Made by a program: the position numbers and the translations under genes
The notes under the pieces: generated by a model
What the model was told of the DNA's origin: nothing
Database searches by the model: none
Seen by the model: the letters and a program-made list of their open reading frames with translations, nothing else
NCBI GenBank assembly: GCA_902767015.1
Contig: CACXFV010000085.1
Coordinates: forward strand, 1 to 41,579
DNA: 41,579 bases
From: an uncultured Lachnospiraceae bacterium
GTDB lineage: Bacteria; Bacillota; Clostridia; Lachnospirales; Lachnospiraceae
Direction of reading: 5' to 3'
Shown: in pieces, positions 1 through 8,568 of the stretch
Layout: each line of letters begins with the position of its first letter
Position numbering within the stretch: position 1 is the first letter of the stretch

Positions 1-29
1 GATACTAATAGGTCGAAGGCTTAACCAGA
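1..29 (+). rRNA. 23S ribosomal RNA, 3' end (partial)
   Basis: The first bases, GATACTAATAGGTCGAAGGC followed by TTAACC, match the conserved 3' terminus of bacterial 23S rRNA (helix closing the molecule). The gene enters from the left edge and only its last ~29 bases are inside the window; the exact mature 3' end cannot be fixed from sequence alone. Confidence 0.9.
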
Positions 30-241
30 GAACGGTCTGGGGAATGGATTGAAGGAAGAAGTTAGGAGACGGACGTGGAAGAAAGAGGAGTGTCTGTCAG
101 ATGGACAATGTGTAGTTTTGAAGGTACAGAAAGTATAATGTGTGGTAGCAATTTATTTAATGAAAGTTGATTTAGAAACAGTATTTTAGAATTGATGTGC
201 AGAGATGGCGTGTATTGACGTATAAATATAAGAAAGTGAGC

Positions 242-266
242 AGCAGTTTTACTGTTCTTTTTTTTT
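242..266 (+). terminator. rho-independent terminator closing the rRNA operon
   Basis: AGCAGT / ACTGTT form a 6-bp stem (one G-U pair) with a TTT loop, followed by C and nine T residues. The short stem with a long T tract fits the end of the rRNA transcript. Confidence 0.6.
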
Positions 267-287
267 ATATAATTTAAGTTTTTTTGT

Positions 288-315
288 TTGCAAAAACAAG
301 ATAGAATGATATACT
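288..315 (+). promoter_or_regulatory. sigma-A type promoter for the HAD hydrolase
   Basis: TTGCAA (288-293), 16-nt spacer, TATACT (310-315). It lies just after the rRNA terminator and about 65 nt before the start of the next gene. Confidence 0.55.
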
Positions 316-382
316 TTTATTAACATATAAAATTTTGAAGCAACTTAATTGTAATTAAGGGAAAGGACAATGGATTTGAATT

Positions 383-1105
383 ATGTACAAAAACTATATT
401 TTTGATCTGTATGGAACGTTGGTGGATATCAATACGAATGAGTGGAAGATGGATTTATGGAAGAAGATGGCAGAATTTTATGCGTTTTACGGTGCTGTCT
501 ATAAGCCGGCAGAATTAAAGAAAGAATATGAGAGATTGTGCGCAGAGGAGGAAAAAAAGTTATCGAAGTATGATTATCCGGAGATTAAGGTGGAAAAGGT
601 GTTCAAAAAGCTTTTCACAAATAAGGGTGTCAGCATGGACAAAAAGACCTGTGTGATCACGGGACAGTTTTTCAGGGTTATTTCTACGAAATATGTGAAG
701 CTGTATGACGGGGTGATCGAGCTGCTGGAATTATTGAAGGAAAAAGGCAAAAAAGTATATTTGTTGTCAAATGCACAATATATTTTTACGAAGTATGAGA
801 TGGATGCGTTGGGAATTACGGGGTATTTTGATGGCATTGAGATTTCCTCGGAAGAATCCTGCAGAAAACCGTCTGCAGCGTTTTTTGACTGCCTTTTCCG
901 GAAATACGATCTAAAAAAAGAGGAATCTGTGATGATTGGCAATGATTGGATTTCGGATATCGGGGGAGCGCAGAATTACGGATTGGATACTGTGTATATC
1001 CATTCTAATATATCGCCACAGGACACTGTGATAGAAAAGATTCATGCTGATTTAATCATACCGGATGGTGATGTCAACAGAATAAAAGAAATAGTAAAAA
1101 TGTAA
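383..1105 (+). CDS. HAD superfamily hydrolase (HAD-IA like)
   Basis: Predicted cytoplasmic hydrolase of 240 aa, a normal length for a HAD enzyme with an alpha-helical cap. Visible motifs in order: motif I FDLYGTLVD with nucleophile D8, motif II LLSNAQ near residue 132, motif III CRKPS near 160, and motif IV GNDWISDIGG near 188. The second Asp of the usual DxDGT motif is Tyr (DLYGT), as in haloacid-dehalogenase-like members, so phosphatase activity is not certain. The ATG at 383 begins the motif-I-proximal N terminus; a purine-rich GGGAAAGGA lies about 16 nt upstream, longer than ideal, while the ATG at 370 is in another frame. It stands alone between the rRNA operon and the pullulanase genes. 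Substrate unknown. Confidence 0.85.
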   Translation: MYKNYIFDLYGTLVDINTNEWKMDLWKKMAEFYAFYGAVYKPAELKKEYERLCAEEEKKLSKYDYPEIKVEKVFKKLFTNKGVSMDKKTCVITGQFFRVISTKYVKLYDGVIELLELLKEKGKKVYLLSNAQYIFTKYEMDALGITGYFDGIEISSEESCRKPSAAFFDCLFRKYDLKKEESVMIGNDWISDIGGAQNYGLDTVYIHSNISPQDTVIEKIHADLIIPDGDVNRIKEIVKM

Positions 1106-1201
1106 AATTGTGGAATAATGGTTTTACGGATTATGTGATAAATGACATAGAATTATGAATTATTTGATAAAAATCATATAGTAAAAATGTATAAAATCTG
1201 C

Positions 1202-1230
1202 TTCAAATTTTAATGATTATGTGTTACAAT
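1202..1230 (+). promoter_or_regulatory. putative promoter for the secreted pullulanase
   Basis: TTCAAA (1202-1207), 17-nt spacer, TACAAT (1225-1230), 36 nt upstream of the ATG. A strong AAAGGAGG ribosome binding site follows at about 1254-1261. Confidence 0.5.
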
Positions 1231-1266
1231 GTATATTAACCATTAAAATAAATAAAGGAGGATATT

Positions 1267-4065
1267 ATGGGAAAAAGATTAAAAGCATTATTAATGGCTT
1301 TAGTGATGATGGTTACAACTGTCATTTCTTTAAGTGGCAATTATGTTCAAGCTAAAGCAGACGCATCTGATGAGCTATCTTTAGTATTCCATTTCACAAA
1401 AGACGATAATAGTTATGATAATTATTATATGTGGATATGGACTATTGGTGATGGTGTAGATGTGCCAATGATAGCTTCTTCCAGTGAAGCTACCGTAACA
1501 CTGAACACAAGTTCAGTAGTAACTGTTAATTCAAGCACTACAGTAGTTAACTACATTGTAAAGAATGGTCCGGGTTGGGATAATGTAGATAAGGATTATG
1601 ACGGAGACAGATCAATTGATATGTCAAAGTACATTGCCGGTCAGGTAGATGTTTATCTTAAGTCTGGAGAGGCAACACCAACGATAGATGACAGTAAGGC
1701 AGTGAAAGGCTTTAAGGTTTCATCTGTTTCTACAGCAGACTTAATCAACATTACGGTTAAGTCAGGCGTTGAGATTGAGGGCGAGTTAACCGGTTTCTTC
1801 AAGGTAAAAGATACCGTTAATGACAAGTATCTTGATATCAAATCTATCGTAGAAGAAAAGACCTGTGAGTATACAATTGCATTAGCAGAAAAGTTGGATC
1901 CTATGGGTTCATACCAGATTGAATATAGTGATGGCTTATCATTTATGGTAGGTATGCCTGATTTCTATGTTACAGAAGATTTTGAGTCAAAGTATACATA
2001 TACAGGTGATGACTTAGGAGCTACGTGGTCTGCTGACAAGACATCTTTCAGAGTTTGGGCACCGCTTGCTGAAAATGTAAAGGTTAACCTTTATACAAGT
2101 GGTACAGCAGGAACAGATGACCTGATTGAACAGGTTCCTATGACAAGGGATGTTGATGGTACATGGGTAGCTGAAAAGGCCGGCGATTTAAACGGTGTTT
2201 ATTACACCTATGCAGCAACTGTTAACGGAAAAGATGTTGAGACAATTGATCCATATGCAAGAACAGCAGGTGTTAATGGTAACAGAGGTATGATTATCGA
2301 TTTAGCATCAACCAATCCGGAAGGATGGGATAATGATAAGAATCCTTGTACAACGACACATTATGAAGATGATATTATCTATGAGCTTCATATCAGAGAT
2401 TTCTCTTATGATGCAGGTTCAGGTATGAAGAATACAGGTAAGTATCTTGCCTTTACAGAGAAAGGTACAACAAATAGCTTTGGACAGTCAACAGGTATTG
2501 ATTATCTGAAAGATTTAGGTATCACACATGTTCATTTATTACCAACGTTTGATTATGCATCAGTTGACGAGACAGATTTAGCAAATGATCATTTTAATTG
2601 GGGATATGATCCACAGAACTATAATCTTCCGGAAGGTTCATATTCAACAGATCCATATAATGGAGCAGTAAGAGTTAATGAGTTTAAGCAGATGGTGAAG
2701 TCATTACATGATGCGAATATCAGTGTTGTAATGGACGTAGTGTACGGACATGTTGCAAGTGCTGACAATTTCTCAGTAAATAAGCTTACACCTTCTTACT
2801 ATTCAAGAACTAATTCAAACGGTTCAGGCTGTGGTAATGATACAGCAACAGAAAGACTGATGAACAGAAAGTTCATTGTTGACTCTATGGTTTACTGGGC
2901 AAAAGAGTATCATATTGATGGTTTCAGAATTGATCAGGTAGGTTTGTTTGATACAGACACAGTTGTTGCTTTGACGGAGGCATTACATGAGATTGATCCG
3001 ACTATTCTTCTTTATGGTGAAGGCTGGTCGATGCCAACAAACCCATCTAAAGATGTTAGTTTAGCTACGCAGGGTAACGCAGATTTAACACCGGGCTTTG
3101 GATACTTTAATGATGGTATCAGAGATGCTATCAAGGGTGGTGTATTTGATCTCTTACCTGGATATGTTACACGTAATCTTGAAAAGCTTGGTGTATTGTT
3201 AGACAACCTTAATGCAAGTGTTCCTTGGTCTGTAACACCTTCTCAGGTTATTAACTATTCAAACTGTCATGATAATCATACAATATTTGACAGAATTGCT
3301 ATTACAAATCCTGACGATACACTGGAGGAAAGAATTAAAGCCAACAGATTGGCAGCATCTATCGTAATGACATCACAGGGTGTTCCTTTCCTTCATGCAG
3401 GTGAAGAAATCTTAAGATCAAAACCGCGTGCTACAGCTGGTTCTGACGGTCTTATGTTTGAGGGTAACAGTTATTCATCTCCAAGTTCGATGAACTCTAT
3501 TAAGTGGGATACACTTAATGATGCAGAATATGCAAAGACACGTGATTATTACAAAGGCTTAATTGCATTGAGAAAAGCACATCCTGCTATGAGAATGACG
3601 AGTTATGATGATATTTTGGATAATTTCAAGTATATCTTGAAAGGCAATGGGGATGAAGATGGTGTTGTCGCATATCGTTTATCAGGCGCAGCATATAAGG
3701 ATGATGACATTATTGTAATACTTAATCCAAGCAAGAATACAAAGAATGTTGCATTACCGGAAGGAAACTGGTCAATCTACGTAGAGGCTGATAAGGCTGG
3801 TACAGATGTACTTGGAACAGCTTCAGGTTCTGTTGATATTGCACCGATTTCTGCTTTAGTTCTTACTAATGCAAGTGCACCGGCAGACACCATTACACCT
3901 GCTAACGATAATAATGGCGGAAATACAGCAAATAATGGTGGAGAAACAGTAGCACCGAATCAGTCAGTAAAGACTGGTGACAGTAATATTGCATTTGCAG
4001 TTATTGCATTAATGTTAGTTGCAGGTATAAGCGTGGTAGTAGTTAGAAGAAAGAGATTTAACTAA
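1267..4065 (+). CDS. secreted, surface-anchored type I pullulanase (GH13)
   Basis: 932-aa debranching enzyme that should cleave alpha-1,6 bonds in pullulan, starch or glycogen outside the cell. Order of parts: signal peptide (about 1-31, cleaved near QAKA), a CBM41-like starch-binding domain (about 36-145), a linker domain, a CBM48-like domain from about 251, then the GH13 barrel. Type I pullulanase signature FNWGYDP is at 443-449. Catalytic residues are all present: nucleophile D556 (GFRID), acid/base E585 (YGEGW), and transition-state Asp D669 (CHDN). Region I reads DVVYGH (490-495), with Gly where Asn is usual. The C terminus has an Asn/Gly-rich linker, a SVKTGD motif, one hydrophobic segment and RRKR, resembling a sortase-type or simple membrane anchor. 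ATG at 1267 has AAAGGAGG in front. It is the first of three linked starch genes. Confidence 0.93.
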   Translation: MGKRLKALLMALVMMVTTVISLSGNYVQAKADASDELSLVFHFTKDDNSYDNYYMWIWTIGDGVDVPMIASSSEATVTLNTSSVVTVNSSTTVVNYIVKNGPGWDNVDKDYDGDRSIDMSKYIAGQVDVYLKSGEATPTIDDSKAVKGFKVSSVSTADLINITVKSGVEIEGELTGFFKVKDTVNDKYLDIKSIVEEKTCEYTIALAEKLDPMGSYQIEYSDGLSFMVGMPDFYVTEDFESKYTYTGDDLGATWSADKTSFRVWAPLAENVKVNLYTSGTAGTDDLIEQVPMTRDVDGTWVAEKAGDLNGVYYTYAATVNGKDVETIDPYARTAGVNGNRGMIIDLASTNPEGWDNDKNPCTTTHYEDDIIYELHIRDFSYDAGSGMKNTGKYLAFTEKGTTNSFGQSTGIDYLKDLGITHVHLLPTFDYASVDETDLANDHFNWGYDPQNYNLPEGSYSTDPYNGAVRVNEFKQMVKSLHDANISVVMDVVYGHVASADNFSVNKLTPSYYSRTNSNGSGCGNDTATERLMNRKFIVDSMVYWAKEYHIDGFRIDQVGLFDTDTVVALTEALHEIDPTILLYGEGWSMPTNPSKDVSLATQGNADLTPGFGYFNDGIRDAIKGGVFDLLPGYVTRNLEKLGVLLDNLNASVPWSVTPSQVINYSNCHDNHTIFDRIAITNPDDTLEERIKANRLAASIVMTSQGVPFLHAGEEILRSKPRATAGSDGLMFEGNSYSSPSSMNSIKWDTLNDAEYAKTRDYYKGLIALRKAHPAMRMTSYDDILDNFKYILKGNGDEDGVVAYRLSGAAYKDDDIIVILNPSKNTKNVALPEGNWSIYVEADKAGTDVLGTASGSVDIAPISALVLTNASAPADTITPANDNNGGNTANNGGETVAPNQSVKTGDSNIAFAVIALMLVAGISVVVVRRKRFN

Positions 4066-4094
4066 TCAAAGAATTGAATTAAGGGATGGTTTCA

Positions 4095-4712
4095 ATGAAG
4101 AGCATAGTAAAAAAAATCAGTAGCATATTAATGGCAATTATGCTTATCAGTAGTGTATATGTCTTAAGTAGTCCTGTAGATGCGTTAGCTGATACAGTAA
4201 GTTATACAGTGACATTTCATTACACAAGATCAGATCAGAATTATGCAGGATATAGAATAAAAGCCTATACAGTATCAAATTCCACAGGAAGCGATACAGT
4301 GACGTTTGAAGTAAATGGCAGTGAGGGCGTATTTTCATACAGATTTAACAGAGATGTTGATAATGATGATGATATTATGTTTATTGTACAGACTGCAGAC
4401 AGATCTGAGACAGAGATTCAGGATAGTGTTTCATTAGATAATAATGCCGAGGCAATGGATATATTTATCAATGGAGATACCAAGGAAGTAACGTTTAGTT
4501 CGGCTTCGGCATCAACAGATACACTGGCAAGTGTCGATACGCCTAGTTCGGATGGACCTGTAGATAGTTCGACGATATATCAGGAAGATGACAAGACAAA
4601 GGATTATTCCGTAGGGATTCTTCAGGCTATTATCTTTGATGTTGTGTTATTTGCAATTATAGGCGGTGCCTCATATGTACTCTTAAGCAAAGAAAAAAAA
4701 GCTAAGGTATAA
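4095..4712 (+). CDS. membrane-anchored CBM41-like protein
   Basis: About 205 aa, no enzyme domain. It has a signal peptide (cleaved near DALA), a single domain that begins VTFHYTRSDQNYAGYRIKAY and resembles the CBM41 (pullulanase-associated) domain at the N terminus of the upstream pullulanase, a Ser/Thr/Asp-rich stretch, and a C-terminal membrane segment followed by KEKKAKV. Likely role, by inference: a surface starch-binding protein that holds alpha-glucan near the anchored pullulanase. I chose the ATG at 4095 because AAGGG (4081-4085) is 9 nt upstream; the ATG at 4086 would start directly after it. It follows the pullulanase by 29 nt with no terminator, so they are probably co-transcribed. 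The CBM assignment rests on local similarity only. Confidence 0.75.
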   Translation: MKSIVKKISSILMAIMLISSVYVLSSPVDALADTVSYTVTFHYTRSDQNYAGYRIKAYTVSNSTGSDTVTFEVNGSEGVFSYRFNRDVDNDDDIMFIVQTADRSETEIQDSVSLDNNAEAMDIFINGDTKEVTFSSASASTDTLASVDTPSSDGPVDSSTIYQEDDKTKDYSVGILQAIIFDVVLFAIIGGASYVLLSKEKKAKV

Positions 4713-4713
4713 T

Positions 4714-4733
4714 ACACCATAGACATTTGGTGT
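4714..4733 (+). terminator. small hairpin after the CBM41-like gene
   Basis: ACACCA and TGGTGT pair around an 8-nt loop directly after the stop codon, followed by TTATAAT. Weak by itself; the stronger terminator lies at 4766-4815. Confidence 0.35.
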
Positions 4734-4765
4734 TTATAATAGTTAGTACTTAAGAAAAGAAATTG

Positions 4766-4815
4766 GTCTGCATGATTAATCATAATAAAAAAGATTAGTC
4801 ATGCAGACTTTTGTT
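4766..4815 (+). terminator. strong rho-independent terminator
   Basis: GTCTGCATGATTAATC (4766-4781) pairs almost perfectly with GATTAGTCATGCAGAC (4793-4808), followed by TTTTGTTTT. It closes the pullulanase-CBM41 transcript before the second pullulanase. Confidence 0.85.
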
Positions 4816-4842
4816 TTACTAAAATAAATACATAATTAGTGG

Positions 4843-4871
4843 TTGACCAAAATGTAATAATAGCTTAATAT
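4843..4871 (+). promoter_or_regulatory. putative promoter for the cytoplasmic pullulanase
   Basis: TTGACC (4843-4848), 17-nt spacer, TAATAT (4866-4871), downstream of a strong terminator, so the second pullulanase has its own promoter. Confidence 0.5.
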
Positions 4872-4914
4872 TATAATATGTGAACAAAAGGAAAAAAGGG
4901 GCATGGAGGTTTTT

Positions 4915-6903
4915 ATGAATAGCAGCAACGAGAGTCGGAAACTTGGAAAGTGTAATTTGGAGTGGATAAAGGAATATTCATCCAAAGAATTTGAGAGAGA
5001 GTTTACTTATGAGGGCAATTTAGGAGCCATATATGGTGGGGAGAGTACAGAATTTAAGTTGTGGTCACCATATGCAGATGGTGTGAAGGTCAATTTGTAC
5101 AGGAATGGTGATGTGAATAATAAGGATGAGAAGGATTTGATAGATACGATACCTTTGGTAAAAGGCGATAAGGGAGTATGGAGTGTAAAAGTAGATAAGG
5201 ATATTGACGGAGTCTATTATACATATTCCATAACATTTGACAAAAAGTATGAAGGCGCATACGATTGTGAGATTTGTGACCCGTATGCAAGGGCATGTGG
5301 AGTGAATGGTATCAGGGGAATGGTGGTGAATCTTGAGAATACAAATCCTGATGGCTTTAGAGAGGATAAGAATCCTAATGAGGAATTACCGGTATGTGAA
5401 TCGATTATATATGAATTACATGTAAGGGATTTATCTTCTGATGATTCATCCGGTATTATCCATAAGGGAAAGTTTTTGGGATTAACGGAACAAGGTACAA
5501 CTGTCAATAATGAAGGTGCAATATCTACAGGTATTTCACATATTAAAGAATTGGGAGTGACACATATCCATCTATTGCCATTTTATGATTATGCTACCAT
5601 TGATGAGACGGCGCCGTTTTCACATGATCAGTATAATTGGGGATATGATCCTCTTAATTATAATATTCCGGAAGGTTCCTATGCAACAGATGCATTCGAT
5701 GGAAGAACTAGAATCATTGAACTTAAGAAGACAATTAAGTCGTTACATGATAATGGAATCAGTGTGATTATGGATGTGGTATATAATCATACCTACAATG
5801 ATGATTTTTGCTTTAATAAATCTGTACCGGGATACTTTCAGAGAATGGATAAGAATGGCATTAAATCAGATGGTTCTGCTTGTGGCAATGATACTGCATC
5901 AGAGCGTTCTATGGTAAGTAAATATATTGTGGATTCTGTATTATATTGGGCGAGAGAATATCATATAGATGGATTTCGCTTTGATTTGGTAGGATTGATT
6001 GATGTTGATACCATCAATAAGATAAGAAAAGGGCTTGATCAGATTCGACCTAATATAATGATGTATGGTGAAGGTTGGACTTTAGATACAAAGCTTACGA
6101 AGGAAGACGTTGTATTATCAACGCAGAACCATATTAATTACCTGGAGAGATTTGCCATGTTCAGTGATGACATCAGAGATGCCATCAAAGGTAGTGTTTT
6201 TATTGAAGAGGAGAAAGGATTTATCTCCGGCAATACAGAAGAGGTTGATATCTTAAAAGGTGCTGTTATGGGAATGCCATATTGGAGTGATTCTCCGGAT
6301 AAAGTTATCAACTATACATCCTGTCATGATAATTATACCTTATTTGATAAGATATTTTTATGTAACGAGGATATTTCTTTTGAGGATGCGGTAAAGCAGA
6401 ATCTTTTGGCAGCTTCCATTGTGATGTTATCTCAAGGGATTCCATTGCTCCATGCCGGTGAGGAGATGTTGCGAACCAAGGTAAACGCACAGGGAGAATA
6501 TGTAAGTGATAGTGTAAGAGATGCTGACAGTGTCAATTCCATTAAATGGGACACCTTAAAGCTCCAAGAGTATTATCATGTATATGAGTATTATAAGGGA
6601 TTGATTGAGTTTAGAAAGAATCACAGATTATTCTTATTGGATTGCAAGGAACAGGTTGACAAGTATATGCATTATCTTGATACCGCACAAGAGGGTGTGG
6701 TTGCCTATGAATTGAAGAATGAGCAAGAAGATATCATTGTGGTATTTAATGCCATGAAGAAGGCATATGAATTGGATTTACTGGAACATCAGGAATATCA
6801 TATATACATTAATGATGAAAAAGCAGGAAACAGGATTTTACAGAAAGTAAAAAAAGAAGTGGCAGTTGAGCCGGTATCCTGTATGGTGTTAATAAAAGCA
6901 TAG
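4915..6903 (+). CDS. intracellular type I pullulanase / glycogen debranching enzyme (GH13)
   Basis: About 662 aa with no signal peptide or anchor, so a cytoplasmic enzyme expected to debranch imported branched maltodextrins or stored glycogen. An N-terminal CBM48-like domain (KLWSPYADGVKVNLYRNG region) leads into the GH13 barrel. The type I signature YNWGYDP is at 240-246. Catalytic residues: D357 (GFRFD), E386 (YGEGW), D472 (CHDN); region I is DVVYNH (287-292), the usual form, unlike the secreted paralogue, which has Gly. The two enzymes are clearly homologous over the catalytic region. Start chosen at ATG 4915 because GGAGG (4905-4909) sits 5 nt before it; an in-frame ATG at 4903 would add four residues. 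Separate promoter and terminator. Confidence 0.9.
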   Translation: MNSSNESRKLGKCNLEWIKEYSSKEFEREFTYEGNLGAIYGGESTEFKLWSPYADGVKVNLYRNGDVNNKDEKDLIDTIPLVKGDKGVWSVKVDKDIDGVYYTYSITFDKKYEGAYDCEICDPYARACGVNGIRGMVVNLENTNPDGFREDKNPNEELPVCESIIYELHVRDLSSDDSSGIIHKGKFLGLTEQGTTVNNEGAISTGISHIKELGVTHIHLLPFYDYATIDETAPFSHDQYNWGYDPLNYNIPEGSYATDAFDGRTRIIELKKTIKSLHDNGISVIMDVVYNHTYNDDFCFNKSVPGYFQRMDKNGIKSDGSACGNDTASERSMVSKYIVDSVLYWAREYHIDGFRFDLVGLIDVDTINKIRKGLDQIRPNIMMYGEGWTLDTKLTKEDVVLSTQNHINYLERFAMFSDDIRDAIKGSVFIEEEKGFISGNTEEVDILKGAVMGMPYWSDSPDKVINYTSCHDNYTLFDKIFLCNEDISFEDAVKQNLLAASIVMLSQGIPLLHAGEEMLRTKVNAQGEYVSDSVRDADSVNSIKWDTLKLQEYYHVYEYYKGLIEFRKNHRLFLLDCKEQVDKYMHYLDTAQEGVVAYELKNEQEDIIVVFNAMKKAYELDLLEHQEYHIYINDEKAGNRILQKVKKEVAVEPVSCMVLIKA

Positions 6904-6916
6904 TTTAGCATATCAA

Positions 6917-6960
6917 ACGTCAGAACTGTCAGAGTGATTTCTGACAGTTCTGACGTTTTT
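6917..6960. terminator. bidirectional terminator between convergent genes
   Basis: ACGTCAGAACTGTCAGA (6917-6933) and its exact complement at 6940-6956 form a perfect 17-bp stem with a 6-nt loop. T residues follow on the plus strand (6957-6960); on the minus strand the stem serves the L,D-transpeptidase gene. Confidence 0.85.
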
Positions 6961-6977
6961 ATGCTAGTTTGATGTTA

Positions 6978-8495
6978 TCAATAAGGAGAAGTAGTCTCGG
7001 GTTCGTCGTAATTTTCCTCATCAATGGATGGTGCTGTCGGTTCCGGTGGCTCCGTAGTTTTAGGTTCGGTTACGATAGGTTCGTCTGTAATCTGCTGTTG
7101 TGTAGTAGGTCGCTCTGTAGTAACCGGTTCCGTAATTTGTTGTGTAGTAGGTGGTTGCGTGGTAGTTGCCTTCTGCGTTGTAGCGGCAGTGGTTTGTTTG
7201 GCAGTCGTATTTTTTTGTGTAGTAGACCTAGCTGTAGAAGCAGTCTGTCTGTCAGTTTGACGGTTAGTAGTGCTTGGCGCTGCGGTAGTAGTGTTCTGTT
7301 GTGTATACGGTGCAGTAGTGCCGGTATTGCCGCCACCGCTGCCACCCGGAGCAATAGTATTTACCTGAGATACCGTAGCTGCTGTGGTATTTGAACTGGC
7401 CGAGCGTCTTCTGGCAGAAGTTGTTACATCCTGACTTGCATTAGAAACCACCTTAACGGAAATGTTAATATTAGCGCTTTTTCCTAATAAATCAGTCACA
7501 GAATAGTTCACCTTGTAGGTTCCTTCTTTGTCTTTATCGACAGTACCGGATACTTTTATTGAGGAAGAGATATCATTTCCACAGGTATCGGTTGCAGTAG
7601 CATTTGCCAAAAGATTCACTTCTTTTCCCAATCTGACAGTCATATCAGCGGCCTCAATGGAAGGCTCACATTTATGCCATGGATTATTAGGATCAGGATC
7701 GGTAGGATCCCAGTTCTTATAAGGGCTGCTTGCCGGAATCGTGATAACAGATGGTTTACCAAGCGGTCCCGGATTATCTTTATCATCATATATCTCAACA
7801 GTCGTACCATAACTGCAGTTGTCATAAATCCATTTTGCATCTGCCACTGTCAGTCTTACGCATCCAAGAGAAGCGGCACTTCCCAATTTGTTAAATTCAT
7901 CATATTCAAGCTTACTACTGGAAGGACCGGTACATGGAACAGAATGAAATAAGATGCCGTTATAAATTCTTGTTGCGTACTGTGAATAGGTGCCGTCTAC
8001 CATGAGTCTCCAGTTATACTTTGAAGAGGTATGGAAAGTACCGGTTGGTGTATTGTTAATATTCTTTCCGGTAGAGCAGGCCATCGCTTTGTGCGGAACA
8101 GTAAAATTACCATTTTTATCTTTCCTGTATATAGTAACACAGTTTGCTGAACGATTTACTTTAATCATATATTCATATTCACTGTCTTTGAGCGTGGTTT
8201 CTGTTTCCTCCTCGGCTTCCTGCGGAAGTGTAAAATTCAAATCTGACAATTCAGACGTTTCTTCATTTACTTTTGTAGTCTCATCAGACGAAACTTCTTC
8301 CTCAGGCTTTGCAGCATCTTTGGTAGTAGTGGTGCTATAGAGATAGCGGTTATCAGAATGTTTTTTGTTGTTGTCCTTTCTCATAAAAGAAATGGTAATG
8401 ATAACAGCTATAATGACTACAGCAGAAAGGATACTTGCCAGTATCAACTGTCGGTTTTCATCATAATAATTTTTGATATTTTCTAATATATTCAT
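6978..8495 (-). CDS. membrane-anchored L,D-transpeptidase (YkuD domain) with Ig-like domain and Thr-rich tail
   Basis: About 505 aa. A cytoplasmic N terminus is followed by one membrane segment (about 16-38), an acidic Thr/Glu linker, a YkuD catalytic domain, an Ig-like domain (near VNLLANATATDTCG to ISVKVV) and a long Thr/Gln/Pro-rich C-terminal tail. The catalytic pair is visible: H184 in LFHSVP and C212 in SLGCVRL, the SxGCxR/N signature of L,D-transpeptidases that make 3-3 cross-links or attach proteins to peptidoglycan. The Ig-like domain and the repetitive tail probably cross or bind the wall. Start taken at 8495 because GAGG lies 6 nt upstream; the in-frame ATG at 8525 lacks such a site. 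Convergent with the pullulanase, separated from pyrG upstream by about 70 nt. Confidence 0.88.
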   Translation of the reverse strand: MNILENIKNYYDENRQLILASILSAVVIIAVIITISFMRKDNNKKHSDNRYLYSTTTTKDAAKPEEEVSSDETTKVNEETSELSDLNFTLPQEAEEETETTLKDSEYEYMIKVNRSANCVTIYRKDKNGNFTVPHKAMACSTGKNINNTPTGTFHTSSKYNWRLMVDGTYSQYATRIYNGILFHSVPCTGPSSSKLEYDEFNKLGSAASLGCVRLTVADAKWIYDNCSYGTTVEIYDDKDNPGPLGKPSVITIPASSPYKNWDPTDPDPNNPWHKCEPSIEAADMTVRLGKEVNLLANATATDTCGNDISSSIKVSGTVDKDKEGTYKVNYSVTDLLGKSANINISVKVVSNASQDVTTSARRRSASSNTTAATVSQVNTIAPGGSGGGNTGTTAPYTQQNTTTAAPSTTNRQTDRQTASTARSTTQKNTTAKQTTAATTQKATTTQPPTTQQITEPVTTERPTTQQQITDEPIVTEPKTTEPPEPTAPSIDEENYDEPETTSPY

Positions 8496-8568
8496 AATCG
8501 GCCTCATTTCTGAGCAATTTTCCATAACGCTATCTGTCCTCGCTCTGAAACAAATAGCTGTTTAACAG

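Larger units (their letters stand above)
30..382 (+). other. rRNA operon trailer and spacer, no 5S gene seen
   Basis: This stretch holds the 23S trailer, including the segment TGTGTAGTTTTGAAGGTAC near 110-128 that is typical of rRNA spacers in Clostridia. I found no 5S rRNA-like sequence and no tRNA. It ends with a terminator-like hairpin at 242-266 and a promoter for the next gene at 288-315. Confidence 0.6.

Noticed and set aside
6969-7394. Plus-strand open frames across the Thr-rich region
   Set aside because: They are antisense shadows of the repetitive C-terminal tail of the minus-strand L,D-transpeptidase.
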